Assembly (NCBI RefSeq): GCF_032362555.1
Contig: NC_083511.1
Coordinates: 5,952,001 to 6,016,000 of the forward strand
Source of the DNA: Amyelois transitella
Taxonomy: Eukaryota; Arthropoda; Insecta; Lepidoptera; Pyralidae
Direction: 5' to 3'
DNA length: 64,000 nucleotides
In this document: positions 32,862 through 45,430 of the stretch, in pieces
Position numbering within the stretch: the stretch's first letter is position 1
Layout of the letters: each line of letters begins with the position of its first letter
Notes under the pieces: generated by a model
What the model was told of the DNA's origin: nothing
Databases searched by the model: none
Seen by the model: only the letters and a program-made list of their open reading frames with translations
Program-made: the position numbers and the translations under genes

Positions 32862-33570
32862 AAGGCGTCGGGACGTGACGACCCCATCGCCCCCTGGGTG
32901 GCGAGCTGTTGGGGAGTAGCGACCCCACGGACCTGAGTGCTCCCAGGGGAGGCCCCTGTTCCTCGCCTCCGATCTTCCTTCGCCAAGGTCGGAGTGGAAA
33001 CCGATGAGGGACAGGACCCCTACCTCTGGCTTGCCTTAACCGGCCGGTCAGAGTGGAGTCGCGAGAGCTATACACTCGAAGGATGGAAGTGTAAAATGTC
33101 ATAACGCCGGGGGTGCCTGACTGGATCACCATGATTTCACGCCCCGCAGTCTCACCTCTCGACATCCTTAGTCACCCACGCCGATGTTGCCCCTTTGTTG
33201 CCTATCATGGTGACTGATTTGAGGGGCCCATTTAGTGAGTGGCGAGTCACCACCTGCCACATAATAGTCACGTATTCATGATTATGGCAGATGTCCGAAC
33301 TTTTCCAGCAATAGCCCAGTTTAAATCCATCCAAACGTCAACTCCATAACCCATAATCCTTTTCCTTATTTTGTAATAGCTCCACCTCCTGCCGAGACCT
33401 GTTCATGGACATATCATCTATTGATATGCCCGGGAACGGGTTTTGGCAGGAGAACAACATAACATCAACTTCTCCAAAGGGCCTCTACGTGTTGGATTTA
33501 TATCCCCACGCAAGCCTCTCAAAAATCCGGGGTGTATAGACCCGTGAAATCTAAGAGGAGAAACATAATA
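32862..33570 (-). repeat. GC-rich block, probable 3' part of a non-LTR retrotransposon
   Basis: About 700 bp at clearly higher GC than the surroundings. It is bordered by AT-rich 'ataattataata' strings, and 'ttgtaagta' occurs just outside both ends (32839-32847 and 33581-33589), a possible target-site duplication. Read on the minus strand it ends in 'ttattattataattat', like the simple-repeat tails of some LINEs. No RT domain is left, so the class is inferred from composition and ends only. Confidence 0.5.
33388..33450. other. Nested stem-loop in the GC-rich block
   Basis: CCTGCC (33388-33393) pairs with GGCAGG (33445-33450), GTTC (33401-33404) with GAAC (33434-33437), and CATATCA with TGATATG around the loop at 33418-33421. 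This is a three-tier hairpin and may be part of the RNA structure of the parent retroelement. Confidence 0.55.
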
Positions 33571-33589
33571 ATTATAATATTTGTAAGTA

Positions 33590-34520
33590 AACCTTTTCTT
33601 AATCCTAGGTATCTAAGTAGGCATTCGTGAGTATTATTACCTTAAGTGCTATTTACAATATTTCGTTACACAAATTTAGACATGTAACACTAAAATTTCA
33701 GTACTTACAGCTTTAACTCAGATTTAATTTAGTTGAAATTTGTTCAAATATGAAATGGCCAAAGGTATCCAAGTATTTTCTCGTTAGCTGATTTAATAAA
33801 ATACTTGTTTAAATTCAACCTCACCGCCTCTGGTAAATTTTACGTTTTCATATTCTGAGTTCTTTGTAAAAGGTAAGATTAACTTAGTATTCATTACAAT
33901 GAAAATTTAGTTGCTCTTCTCTTTTGATGCTAATAAATTGTCGTAGTCAAGATGATAATAGAATTTCTATAAAAAGATACGTGTAGTAAATGTCATTGAC
34001 CGAAAAGAAACATAAAGTTTACAAATATTATATAATTTTTAGACCTGTTTGCCAACAATTTCTATTAGCAAGTAGGTATGGTACTAAAATATATTTTTTT
34101 TGATTTTGCTTACGCTTACATAAATTGATGCTGAATAGAAATTATTGATTCACGGCTTTATGTAATTACGTGGTAACAACAGGGTATTAACCTGATTAAT
34201 AATTTAACTCAGAGCTCGCAATATAATACATATTTCACGTTAACTGGTAGGTACTGGTTATCTACATATACCTACCTACTAATAAGTAAATCTACATATA
34301 AAACTACTAACAAACAAATGGGTATGTATTTAAAATTAATTACACAATGTAGTGAGAAGTCATTGCGTTTAATGTAGATATTGAACAAAGGAAATTTTAG
34401 TTGAATAAAAATTTTAATAGGTAAAACATTGTCTATCTATTTTTATTAGATAATCCAGATTTTAGACTATTTATATATATCTTAAAATATTTATGACTAT
34501 GAATTAATATATGTTAGGGT
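33590..34520. other. Intergenic, nothing recognised
   Basis: Very AT-rich with 'tacctacctac' runs; no element supported. Confidence 0.35.
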
Positions 34521-34522
34521 TT

Positions 34523-35092
34523 AGCTGAAGAAATTTTCTCAAAGGAGCCACAAGTGCTTCCATATCAAAAGGGTTACCACGCTCAGATGGATATACAAGG
34601 TCGCCGCCACAAGCCACTTTTGTCTTTGTAGCTGTTACTTTTAAACCTTCACTATCAAGTCAAGGAACCGTGTTATATATAAATTTTGAGCAAACGTTGT
34701 ACAAGTATAGGCGTCGCGTACTCAAAAATATCATTTTTCACATTTTTATATGTAAGGTCGGTCGAAAATGGTTTTAGTTAAAGTAAAAATTCATACCTAT
34801 CTTTTGATACATCTTTATACATATCAGATGTTTATCCTTCATGCGGTAGACGAAACCAATATTAACAAGACACTAATGTCTTATTCAGCTGGACGTCTTA
34901 ATAACGGATTTTAGTTTGAGGTTCCTTGCTCCTTATAGAAGAATCTGATGTTTCAAAGCTTTTCTCAGGATTTACAAACTGAAAGGGGGGAGAAGTAGCT
35001 GGCACATACTTTGTTTTAACTTCGCTACTAGAACAACACCGAAACATCTATCAACTTCATTTTCATTATAAACTCCATCAATAATAAAAACG
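34523..35092 (-). pseudogene. Decayed coding relic of unknown family (minus strand)
   Basis: Minus-strand segments read like protein: IIDGVYNENEVDRCFGVVLV (about 35075-35016), then in another frame SSSEVKTKYVPATSPPFQFV and NPEKSFETSDSSIRSKEPQT (about 35032-34910), and after a gap GLKVTATKTKVACGGDLVYP and NPFDMEALVAPLRKFL (about 34652-34530). Frame changes and stops suggest a dead gene or TE coding region, though the last segment could be an exon. Not recognised. Confidence 0.35.
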
Positions 35093-35931
35093 AATTATAA
35101 AACCTCACAACTTCCCATCAAATCGCAGGCAACAGCATACGGATACAATAAAACTATTCTACGAACTAGGAAATGGATCATGTGATAAGTGGCGTACAAA
35201 CGGACAATAGGTAGCAGATTGTTCACCGGTATCGAATTGGCTCGGGCAACAATTAAAAAAAGATATTGGCATTCAATGCTTTTTTCGTAGTTATTTGAAC
35301 AAAATTAAAAAGAGATTTGAATCCTTTTCCGTTGTGTACTGCACGCTGTTGGCATGTGTTATTTCTATTCGTTATAAGGCAAAAAATTTTTTCTTTTTTA
35401 AATGCTAAATACAAGAGCAATATCAATTTAGAACGGAGCTCCTTATCGAAACTTTTCCGTAGTGAAAGACGAATATTGTTTTTCACATTATTAGTATTAG
35501 CATATTTACAATATCACGGAACCAATTTATGGTATCGTGTATTATGCAAATATCATTATTCAGTTACATACATATATGTAGGTATCACTTGTATAACGCT
35601 CAGGCAGTGTTTGATTTTGGTCGCACCGCAATCAATTTATGGAATTTTTCATTTATAATTTAAATGTTTGCCCTGTAAGGGATAAAGATGTGATTATAAG
35701 TATTTAGAATTTAAATATTCATGGAAGTATTATACAATAGCTGTATCTAAATATATAAAAAAGACGACACTGAACACACAGGGCAAACCACTGGACCCAG
35801 AGACTTGTAATTTGACATGTAGATTCGTTTATTGGTCAAGGGATGCACGAGTCGATTTGCTGAAATGGAAGTTAACATGAATTTTTCGCTTCACGCACGC
35901 GGAAGAAGCCGCGGCCGTACTCTAGCAAAAA
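35093..35931. other. Intergenic with a small family C fragment
   Basis: 35669-35700 resembles the end of repeat family C ('ccctgtaagggataaagatg'). Otherwise nothing. Confidence 0.4.
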
Positions 35932-36254
35932 AAAACGGCCAAGTGCGAGTCAGACTCGCGCACGATAGGTTCCGTCCAAATTTCTACCTGTTTTTTAAAT
36001 CTATAAAAAGAATTTTTTTACTGTTTGGGTACTGCATTAAATACTTTTTATTATTTTTCTTTAATTTTTAGTATTTGTTGTTATATCGGCAACGGAAATA
36101 CCTACATAATTAGTGAAATCTCAGATTTTTTACTAATAAGGGTTTTTGAGATACGGCCTGGTGACAGACGGACGGACGGACAGACGGATAGCATAGGCTT
36201 AGTACCTAATAGGGTCCCATTTTTACCATTTGGGTACAGAATCCAAAACATAAA
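35932..36254 (+). repeat. Lepidopteran non-LTR 3' repeat ('cggccaagtgcgagtcagac' type)
   Basis: Starts 'acggccaagtgcgagtc', contains 'gtatttgttgttatatcggc', a GACAGACGGACGGACGGACA run (about 36163-36190) and 'tagggtcccatttttacc', and ends in an A-rich tail after 'gggtacagaatcc'. This is a very widespread moth and butterfly repeat, known as the 3' end of LINE-class elements. Confidence 0.8.
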
Positions 36255-36504
36255 GCTGCCCACACAAATGTCGCCTGTAACACAGAACGTGATGAAAACG
36301 CGTTGCAGAGGTGATGCAATGTAAATACCAAACAAATCCCAACTGCATAGGCACCCAGGAATATCAGATTATCCCGCACGTCAGCTGTTGTGTAAATTGA
36401 TGGAACAAATTAAACGTTTTAGACTAGCTTTTGCCCTCGGTTTTGATCACGTTCTGTAAGCCTCGCGGCCCCTTAATTAACAAACTCTTGTTAAGCACCC
36501 ATCC

Positions 36505-36655
36505 ATCGGTCACATCCTCACCTTTTTGGATAGAAGCCCAGAGTGAGTTTTTTGACCATGATTCAGGATTGAGTAAATCAAGTTGTAACCCGAAGCGACT
36601 CCTGTCTGACCTCCGCAACCTTTGCGAGGAATCCCATATTGGATCAGGCTAAAAA
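36505..36655 (-). repeat. SINE family B fragment
   Basis: Has 'ttgaccatgattcaggattg', 'gcgactcctgtctgacctcc' and 'cccatattggatcagg', in reverse orientation. Confidence 0.65.
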
Positions 36656-38897
36656 TGTGTCATAACGTATTCTCGTACTCACAAGATACTCATATTTCAG
36701 TGATTTCGGGTAGATAGTTTCAGCCTTAAGCATTATTTGATTAATTTATGGTTACGTCTCTCATAAATGGGAATGACTTGGATTCATATGAAATATGAGA
36801 CCAATAAAAGTTTTATTAATATTTCGTTTTAGTTATACTGCTTATGATTTATTTACATTGCAATATTATAAACACATAGATATTTTTCATCCCCTTTCCC
36901 GTTTGAATTTTGGAAAATCCTTTATTGCCATTTTTTATACTCCAGCAACATACGTGACCACTTTCAGCTTCCTACGGGTAACGTTTGCTTCTTACATTTT
37001 GGCTGATGATTTGTTATTTGGATAAAATAGAATCTTCTTTTGGTTTTGATAAAGGCTTCCAAAAGGTGTAGCCTATAACTATTGATTCTTGCTATGAATA
37101 CAATCGCTGAACGCATGACCTGTTTTATCAAGATACACTAGTTTTGAAACGACTTTGGTCAAACTATTGGGGTTTGAAGGCAACAGCTGCTCGATTAAAC
37201 GTGATCCCTGAAGTACACAAGAGTAAACTAAGAACAAACAAGCAACTATCGCCCATCCGTTCTTTGACCACAAACAAGTCCACTTGACAAATTATATTAA
37301 TTTACATACTGGAATATGGAGCAAAATAATTAAATAGGGACAAATCTGATGATTTATATATATAGCTATATCTTGATAGATATAGTTACTAACTCTGGAA
37401 CAATTTTTCTAGTTTATTGAAATTCAAATTCAAAATATTCAAAATACAGGATAACACAAATAATGTATGGATTGAGTGATGGGATGTAACCCAGTACCTC
37501 TTTAACTAAGCACATTATGCCAATGCGACTGCACGGATAGTGACTAAGGTTTAAAAGACTAAGACAATGAGAATTGTATGAGTAGGTAAATCATATACTT
37601 AACCGTTCTCGTCCGTGCTCTTATATTTTAAAGGCGAATAAAACTACGGTTACTAGTTTTGATATTATTGTTTACGTAGCAATGATCCCAATACACCTTT
37701 CTATTCAAAAATTTCTTTTGAGAACTTTACTCTCAATTCTAATAAGTTTGCATACTTTGCACATTTCTTCCTTTCTGATTTTTTTTACTTGTAAGTAATG
37801 CTGCAGCTGTCGTTCCATTTTATATTACATACTTACAGATTAAAATAAAATATCTACAGTTTTTCAAATCCCCGTTTCCTTCCCGCAAAACCACGGCGCA
37901 GATGGCGAGACTGCTTTGACGAGAATTAACTTTGCAGATTAGCTTCTTAAAAATAAAAAGGAGACGATACCAATAATGGAAGAACAAAACTCAAAATCAA
38001 GTTCTCACAGCTTAAATGATGTTACTTTTTTTTAATGTGAAACTAAACATACCTACTTATGTGCAAAATCCTAATAAGTAGGTATCTCTGTCACTAATTA
38101 GATCAATCAACACACACATACACATGTCAAAAAGGACCTGCATATTTTTTTTGTTATACCCAGGTATGTTTTGTAGTCTTATTAATAACACTGACTAACC
38201 CACTTCTAGATTTTTTCCCAAAATCATAACCGTGGTCCTTCCTAGGATAGGCGCAACTAAGGGTAACATCAGGACAAAAGATGATTATGTTGTGTGTGAT
38301 ATATACGTGATTCTCTCCAGTACTGTCAATGTACAGACATTATATTTCAGTAGATACCAGAGTCAATGTTTTGATAAACTTGTATGACATTGAGTTGGGT
38401 TATATTGAATTAGCTTTTCAACAATGTATGCCCGCGGCTAGTGGACCTTTCTGACCCTTTCACGTCCGACACCTTCTTGATAAATTCTTATGTTTTATGA
38501 AAAACAACAAAATGTAAGTTTACACAAAAACCATTGGGTTTATGTGATAAAATTAATAGTGAGTTATGAAAATGTAAAATCTCAGTAGGTACAAATTTTT
38601 ATCAAAGCTTAAAACTCGCTTAATTTCTTATAAGTAGACCTTTACATGTTTAAACATTTGTTATTCCCTGAATTACTTAATGTGTAAGTGAACTTTAAAG
38701 CCAACTGAAATGCCATAGTCCTATTCCTCTATAGTCCTATTACATTCTAAAATTAAACTGGACTTTAACATAACAAAACAGCTGTGTGTTATCTTTTTGT
38801 TAGTTATTTTTATGTTAAAAATTGTTTTAGGTGAAGCTAAGCGCAAAATACAATTAATAAGTAGTCATCGTTTTGTTATTAGTTTTGTTTTTGTTTT
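36656..38897. other. Intergenic, nothing recognised
   Basis: Several AT-rich open frames occur, including a hydrophobic one on the minus strand at 37079-37273 that lacks an ATG. None is supported as a gene. Confidence 0.35.
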
Positions 38898-39143
38898 GCC
38901 GTGTGGTTCCCAGCACCAACATAAAAAAGAATAGGCCCACTCCATCTTTTACCCATGGATGTCATAAAAAGCTACTAAGGGATAGGCTTATATACTTGGG
39001 ATTCTTCTTTTAGGCGACGGGCTGGCAACATATCATGCTATTTGAATTTCAATTCTATCATTAAGCCAAACATCTGAATGTGGCCTTTCAGTCTCTTGAA
39101 GCTTTGAGCTCTGTCTACCCCGCAAGGTATATAGACGTCCTTA
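38898..39143 (-). repeat. MITE-like repeat family C, full copy
   Basis: From 'gccgtgtggttcccagcacc' through 'actccatcttttacccatgg', 'catcattaag...' equivalents and 'gagctctgtctaccccgcaa' to 'ggtatatagacgtcc'. All blocks are in order. Confidence 0.8.
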
Positions 39144-40527
39144 TTTGTTATGTTATTTATGTTCGTTTTGTTTTTTCAGGCTTGAAAAATATGGAACTGA
39201 TAGCGATTTGAAAACGTTTTAATATGTATCTATCTCTCGCAATGAGCGCGCCACCGTTTTTTATGGTAACGATACTGTTCCTGTGGGATTTTCGAAATAT
39301 TCGTGCTTTAACTATAAATTACATTGGCCTTGTTTGTAAGTAAATGCTTTTTTGTTCACTACTGGAGTGCATTTCAAATATAAAACAGTAGTACAGTACA
39401 AGGGCAGTCTTATCCCTAAGTGGAAACTCTTCCAGCTTTGTAATGTCCATGAACGCGAATTTCGTCAAACAATATAATGTAAAACTCTGGCATTACTGAT
39501 TGAGTTTGTTTAATTGCAATGTTGAAGCTAAACTAGTGGAATGGAAACTTAAAATTTTACATATATATATATTCCTAAGGGAGTTTCCCTACAAAGCCAG
39601 GCGTATTTATTTTTACGTACTAACTAACACAATAATTATAAAGTAATTACGTTCAATAACACTCACAACATGAACACTGAAGGGCGATATAGTGTAAATT
39701 GATTAGAAAAGTAATCACATCCGACCTTTTCATAACCTATTTATACGATAAGAAATGCCAGAACAAGAGCGTCCCAGAACAATGAATGAACACGACATAT
39801 GAAAGGGGTTATGATTATATCCTTATTGCTTTTTAATGTAAAATTGTAAAAATATTACTTATTAGGTAATTAATTTAGTGTCGTCACCCAACCTTATTTG
39901 TAAGCAGCTTATTAGCAACTGGTTATTCCCTTTAATTTTTTATTTGTTTTTCAGAAGACAAACTGTTAATTATTTAAGACAAAACCAGTAATACATAAAA
40001 TTATATTTAAAGTTTTATTAGGATATCTTCTTGATTTCGTTTTTGTTTACTAGGAACCTCTATTTTCTTAACCAAATCAGTTAAGTACTTGAAATGTAAG
40101 TAGGCTTCACTCAAGTGCTATAGAAACTTCCAATCCCACTGAATTTGATTACGTTTTAATTACCACAGATATCAAATCGAACCATTTTATTTGTTTAGTC
40201 GGCAATAGGCAACATTAAAAAAAACATATATTAATAACCCCCTTTAGGGATACAGACAGGAGACGTGTTGTAAAATATATCTATATATGTGTGTGTTTGT
40301 AAAATAAATCCATACTTTTCTCCAGAACATTCCCAATTTAAGTTAAAAATACTAAAATATGTAATTAGAATAAATAAGGTACTTCCAACAGGAAAAGCGC
40401 TCATTTAAAAGTCCCCAAAGGGTCATCTTCAAGTACAGTTATGTCGAGTTTGTGTAATAGAATATCAGTTAAAAGGCTAACAGGGAGAAGTCCTTCGGGA
40501 TAAAGTTCGGATCCACTTCAGTTTGGC
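39144..40527. other. Intergenic, nothing recognised
   Basis: AT-rich, with a short AT microsatellite near 39560. No element supported. Confidence 0.35.
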
Positions 40528-40725
40528 GCGAGTCCTCAGTCGGCACATACGCGTCCTAGAACCCTTTCACGTTGTCGATACAAAACATCGATATTTTCAA
40601 AGTTGATCATAACAGTGAAAAATTACATCGAAAATTGATAAAATTAATGACACTCGCCTTGTTTTAAATTAAAAAAAATTGGACAAATAAATGTGGGTTT
40701 GCCGATTGAAACAATAATTGCAATC
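40528..40725 (+). promoter_or_regulatory. Putative promoter and 5' UTR of the secreted cysteine-rich gene
   Basis: An arthropod-like initiator, TCAGTC (about 40535-40540), lies some 190 bases upstream of the ATG. An upstream ATG at 40691 opens an eight-codon uORF ending in TAA before the start codon. The transcription start is inferred. Confidence 0.35.
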
Positions 40726-40762
40726 ATGTTTTTATTAGTGCTAGGAGCTGTATTTATTGCGA
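40726..40762 (+). CDS. Secreted cysteine-rich protein, exon 1 (signal peptide)
   Basis: ATG 40726 encodes MFLLVLGAVFIA and stops at a strong donor (A|GTAAGT at 40763) in phase 1. Joined to the exon at 58874 it gives a signal peptide followed by GGGAQLSDAENCDAGELKVC. Phase, hydrophobicity and order all fit, but the 18.1-kb intron makes the link an inference. RNA evidence would settle it; another signal exon could be the true partner. Confidence 0.6.
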
Positions 40763-42569
40763 GTAAGTACTTAATTTTTCTATGGTTAAATGATGTCATG
40801 TGACTGGACTAGAAATTAAACCAGCTATTTTTTTTTAATGTCTTTATTTAATATAATAACCTACCCATAATATACCCCAATACCCATCGCACATTATTGT
40901 ACCCCAATGGTTTTAACATAAAAATGCAATATAATGAAAAATAACAAAGCAGTAAGTATGTCTTTCTTTTCTTAGTTTTACACACACATTAATTTTACCT
41001 TATTCCTTTACCGCATGTGATGGTAGGTATAACTATAAGTGCCATTTTTTTACAAACTAAGTTGGTAAATATTTCTGAGATACTCTGTGCTATCGAAAGA
41101 TAAAAACTTATTACTAAAATAAAAATAAACTGACTTCAAATTTCTAAAGAGCTACAGAAACTGTTAAAAAAATAATGAGTCTTATAAAAATTAAAGTGTT
41201 CTTTTAATTTTTCTTTTTTCATCTTCAACAGATTGTAAAGGTTGACTAGTGGAGAACACCTTTAGCATTAAGTTTTTATTATGTAGTTTTAAGATACTCT
41301 AAGATCTACAGTAAAGAGATAGCGGGAACCGTGTGGACTTCAATCTACTAATTGTTACATACCCCAAACCCTATGGGATAAACAGGGCCAATAGTGTCGA
41401 AGACTAAAACGGCACATGGAGTTGCTTTATGATGGAATCGAGTACCTATACCAATAAGTTTAACTTTGCTTTAAATGTTTCGTACAAGATTAAATCAACC
41501 CTATACGTACGAGAATTGTTAATTACCTTTTAAAGTAACCTACAACACGTTTCGTGCACGTAATGAAGATTTATTATTTTTGTTAATTCATGATTTTGTG
41601 AATACGTTTCCTTTCAGACCACACCTAGTTGGTTATTTAAGATTTTCATATCTTCCAAGAAGGTTATATTAAACACACACTTAAAGAAAAAAAAATAGAA
41701 TTTAAATAGAATGAATACGTAACTCTAGACAAAGGTACATATGGAGGAATTTATTCCACAAGAGAAATTCACAGTTAACATATCTTTTAGAAATTGAATC
41801 GTAATTTATAATGTCTATAAGCCATTTAAAAATATAAATATGAATGATCGAGATATTACACATGTCTAATTTTGGAGTAAATAAATCAATTCGATTAGGC
41901 GCAGGTGTATCACAAAATTACCGAATGGAAAATGCGCGGTTTTACATAATTCGGACAGATACATGTTCTGCCGGGGGCTAAAATTTGAACAAATGATTAC
42001 TTCATAAATATTAAACGGGAATACATAAATCCTATTTGCGGAACTCACAACTTACTTGTTAGGTACATAGCTGTCGTTCGCTACTCTGTCCCTCATAAAT
42101 GGGATCAATAGTTTTTACGTGATGAAAGTACAAACATACAGACAGACAGAAATTCTAAAAACTTAAATTTACAGTAATTTCTTTCATACCAAAGGCCTTT
42201 GCCTAAAGGCTTTAACAAATTCCTTCACGATGAATTTGATAGACACTTCAAGAGTCGCTGTTCTTGAAAACAACCCTTAAGTTCTTCTCTCCAACATCAT
42301 TACAAAATACTTCACCATATTTAAAGATTTTCACTTGAACGTTAACTTTTAGTTGTCTTTTTCGTTTTCATTTCTCCATTCGCATGAACTGGCATCATAA
42401 TAAAAATAATATCGACAGGCGGCGTCGGAATATTATAGCATGACGTAACGAAATCGAGGCAAGTTATTAAATTGGTTTCATGAAAGGCCATGGTCATAAA
42501 ATTACTAGGGATAATGCCTGGAAAAAGGACACCGATTTGTTAAGCCCTTTTGTACTTTTCCTAACTTAT
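40763..42569 (+). other. Start of the 18-kb intron, no repeat recognised
   Basis: AT-rich intronic sequence with no identified element. Confidence 0.35.
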
Positions 42570-42802
42570 ATTTTAAATGCAAAAGCAAGTTTATTTGTTC
42601 GTTAGTTGTCTCTTCACGCGTTATCTTCAGAACCAATCCTCTTGATATTTTAATTTATAAGTATATAATCATGAGTCTGAAGAAGGACATAAGGTTATTT
42701 TCTTGCCAGTAAACCTAAAGATCCCGTGGGATTTGAGAAAAATGTGTATTCTATTGTGGGTGGCGCTTTATTCGCGCGGTAGTAGCTTTGGGTATAAGCT
42801 AG
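42570..42802 (+). mobile_element. Helitron-like short element, decayed
   Basis: Starts near 'aaatgcaaaagcaagttt', contains 'tcttcacgcgttatcttc' and 'atcccgtgggatttgag' and ends 'ggtataagCTAG' before T. Diverged from the copies at 52899 and 62089. Confidence 0.5.
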
Positions 42803-43243
42803 TATCTCATTAAAGTGAATATTTAATAATTACGTTGCTATACCATACAGTGACCCTTTCAATATTACTGCTTAACCCATTAAATGGCGTGAACTCTTAA
42901 TGGTTTACGGTTTCACAAATAATTTCATTAAGACCAAATTCCTTGCTTATATACTTATTTAGCTTTGAGAAAATAACATATTTGAAATACCTTTACTTTT
43001 TTAAGTTAAATAATTACCTATATACCTACTATAGACACTACATTTTCTTCTCTTTTAGGTATAATAATAACATTAATATTGTCAAATTTAATAAAAGTTT
43101 ATATAGACGACTTGATGATGGATTTGAGATTCAGATAAAGTCCATCGCATTTAATCCTGAGTATAAAATCCCTTCTCTTTATTGACTTTTCAATCTGCGC
43201 GGGAAAAGGAACAGATGGCACAATAAGTTATTTTTTCACTACT

Positions 43244-43380
43244 TCCCGTAGCATAGCACGCACGACGGCGTTTGATCACGCGAAAAACAATTGCTGTCCC
43301 GTTTTACGTCATAATAAAAATCGAAACAGCGATAGATTTTCGCGAGATAAAAACAGCGATGCACGTGCTATGCTATGGGG
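43244..43380. repeat. Small MITE with terminal inverted repeats
   Basis: The left end, CCCGTAGCATAGCACG (43245-43260), is matched inverted by the right end, CGTGCTATGCTATGGGG (43363-43379). The interior has further partly complementary blocks around 'aacagcgatag'. The target duplication is unclear. Confidence 0.65.
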
Positions 43381-44407
43381 GCTGATCAACAAAAAAACAA
43401 TTAAACTGAAAAAACTTAGCAAATTGGTTGATTTGGAATTAGTCCGAAACCCTTTCTTTCTAATATTAGTAGGTATTTTATCTAGGTATTACCGCTCCTA
43501 TTGAAAAGGTATTAAAGTCTTGATAGGATGTTTAACTTTACTGGGTGTACTGTAGAGATTATAACGGTCCAATAAAGGGCACCGAGTGACCAGTTGTTAT
43601 GTGAAGAGTATTACAAATATATTCTTCATCGCTTACTTATACTATATATTTATATTATACTATACAAGCACTATACCTATAAAGCAGTGACTATAATGTA
43701 CTTTTTATCTCCCTTTCGTATCCAATCTTGCGTTTGGTCACGTCTTCAGGTTCGAGGCAGGCATGATTCAGAATCCCGAGAATTCGAGATTGAACAAATT
43801 GAAAACAATTATATTTTTTCGTTTAATTCAGTACAATTTATAATATTTCATTTCATAGCCATGCCCGTGCCTAACCAAAAAATATTACTCAATTAATAAT
43901 TTTACTTACTTTCATACCCTGATGATACCACGGCTTTTGAAAAGCGGTGCAATGATAAACTAATTTGTATATTCTAGTATATATTTAGATATCAACTTAT
44001 TGTGATGTGATATTTATATAGGCCAGGTTAGCATAAAGGTATACCTACAGAAATCCAGGTTAGAATATAAAAAAATGAAGGGTAATAATAGCGACATCAG
44101 GAGGTTTATTCGACGAGCTTTGTCAAAGCATTAATTAATTCTCTTTTCCCCTTTAACCTCAGAGAATGAAAGATAAGGCATTATGCCTTAAAAACGTGTG
44201 TAAATACCCCGCCGGTATTGAATCTTCACCGCGTTACACCGTCACACGCTCTGTATAGAAATTGGCAATTCTGTCAGTAACAGTACCTAACACCTTTGTA
44301 TTGAACAATGTGTTATTCGAAATAACTCCATTTGTGGTTGTAAATTTTGTTTAGAAATATAAATTTGGCGCCGAAGGGATGCGAGAACAAATATACCTAC
44401 ATTTATA
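43381..44407. other. Intronic, nothing recognised
   Basis: No coding or repeat signature could be supported. Confidence 0.35.
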
Positions 44408-44490
44408 CGTGCAAACATTAAAATTATAACTTTTACCCGGAGGGCCAGGCAGAAACTACATCTTATCACGATCCCAGCATACTTCTTTCG
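44408..44490 (-). repeat. LINE 3' coding end fragment
   Basis: In reverse it matches the last 25 codons of the LINE relic at 13404 (DVVSAWPSG before the stop, preceded by a decayed AKEVC block). Confidence 0.6.
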
Positions 44491-44842
44491 CTTTTTTCGT
44501 GTTATAAAATTATTATGGAACCCACCGATGATGATCTAATTTAATAGAAACTTACTTAAGTATTATAAAAATATTTAAGATGATGGAAAAAATTTCTACA
44601 CAATGGCACTGTACATTTTAACTAAAATGCAGTAAGCTTTAGCGTGAGTCATCTTAATGTAAAGTTTTCAAAGGAATAAAGTCGAGATTTAATTTATTTC
44701 TATTCAACTGATTTCAATGTGAATTTGAATGAAATTGCCCTAGTCTAAAAGTTAAAAGAGTTTTAAAAGCTTTAAAGGCAACCAAAGTATTATGAATATG
44801 AATATTTAAAGAACCTATTAATTACTTGTGTAAGTGGAAAAT

Positions 44843-45030
44843 ATACATACATACATATAGACACTTCTATATCCCTTGTGGGGTAGACAGACCCAACAGT
44901 CTCGAAAAGACTGATAGACATTCAGCTGTTTGGCTTAATAGTAGAATGGTGAATCTCCATTCTATTATTAAAAGTGACAGATTGCCTGGTCCTAGTTTTT
45001 TTATTGGTGCTGGGAACCACTCGGCACGGC
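44843..45030 (+). repeat. MITE-like repeat family C
   Basis: From 'tacatacatacatatagaca' through 'cccttgtggggtagacagac', 'gacattcagctgtttggctt' to 'ggtgctgggaaccactcggc'. The middle is shortened. Confidence 0.8.
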
Positions 45031-45209
45031 AAGTGGAAAAAAAGTGATGGATTTTATTAAAGCATACCTACTAAACCATCTACATGTTTACTTTGTGTAG
45101 TACACCTTAGTTTACACCCTCGATTTATCTCCAAGGTGAAAAATGAGTGCATAGAAATTTGAGCGTTGTGCCCGTTTAAAAACCAACCTCTGCGTACTCC
45201 CACATTTAC

Positions 45210-45430
45210 CTACCGAAAACTATTTTCGAAGTTATGTAAGGTTTGAATACTAACCAATGCTCTTACCGCACATTCGGGCAACTAGATGTATAATCCTGAT
45301 TATACACCAATCATCAGTGTATAATCAGCATGGTTATACACCAATTCAGGATCCATTGTCAAAGGCATACCTACCCCGGGCTTATTTCCAAAGTGGTGAG
45401 TATACAACCGCGACTAAAGCCAGGAAGTAG
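45210..45430 (+). repeat. SINE family B with internal hairpins
   Basis: Blocks 'actaaccaatgctcttaccg', 'cattcgggcaactagatg', 'ttcaggatccattgtcaaag' and 'gactaaagccagg' are in order. A local rearrangement created two small perfect hairpins, GTATAATC-ct-GATTATAC (45289-45306) and GTGTATAA...TTATACAC just after it. Confidence 0.7.

Noticed and set aside
32795-33165. Minus-strand frames of 63-104 codons in the GC-rich block
   Set aside because: High GC alone lengthens open frames; the peptides are proline/arginine/glycine-rich without a family motif and the block behaves as a repeat.
37079-37273. Minus-strand frame with a hydrophobic N-terminal stretch resembling a signal peptide
   Set aside because: No ATG begins it (the frame opens at TTG), no good acceptor precedes it, and no related exon is nearby.
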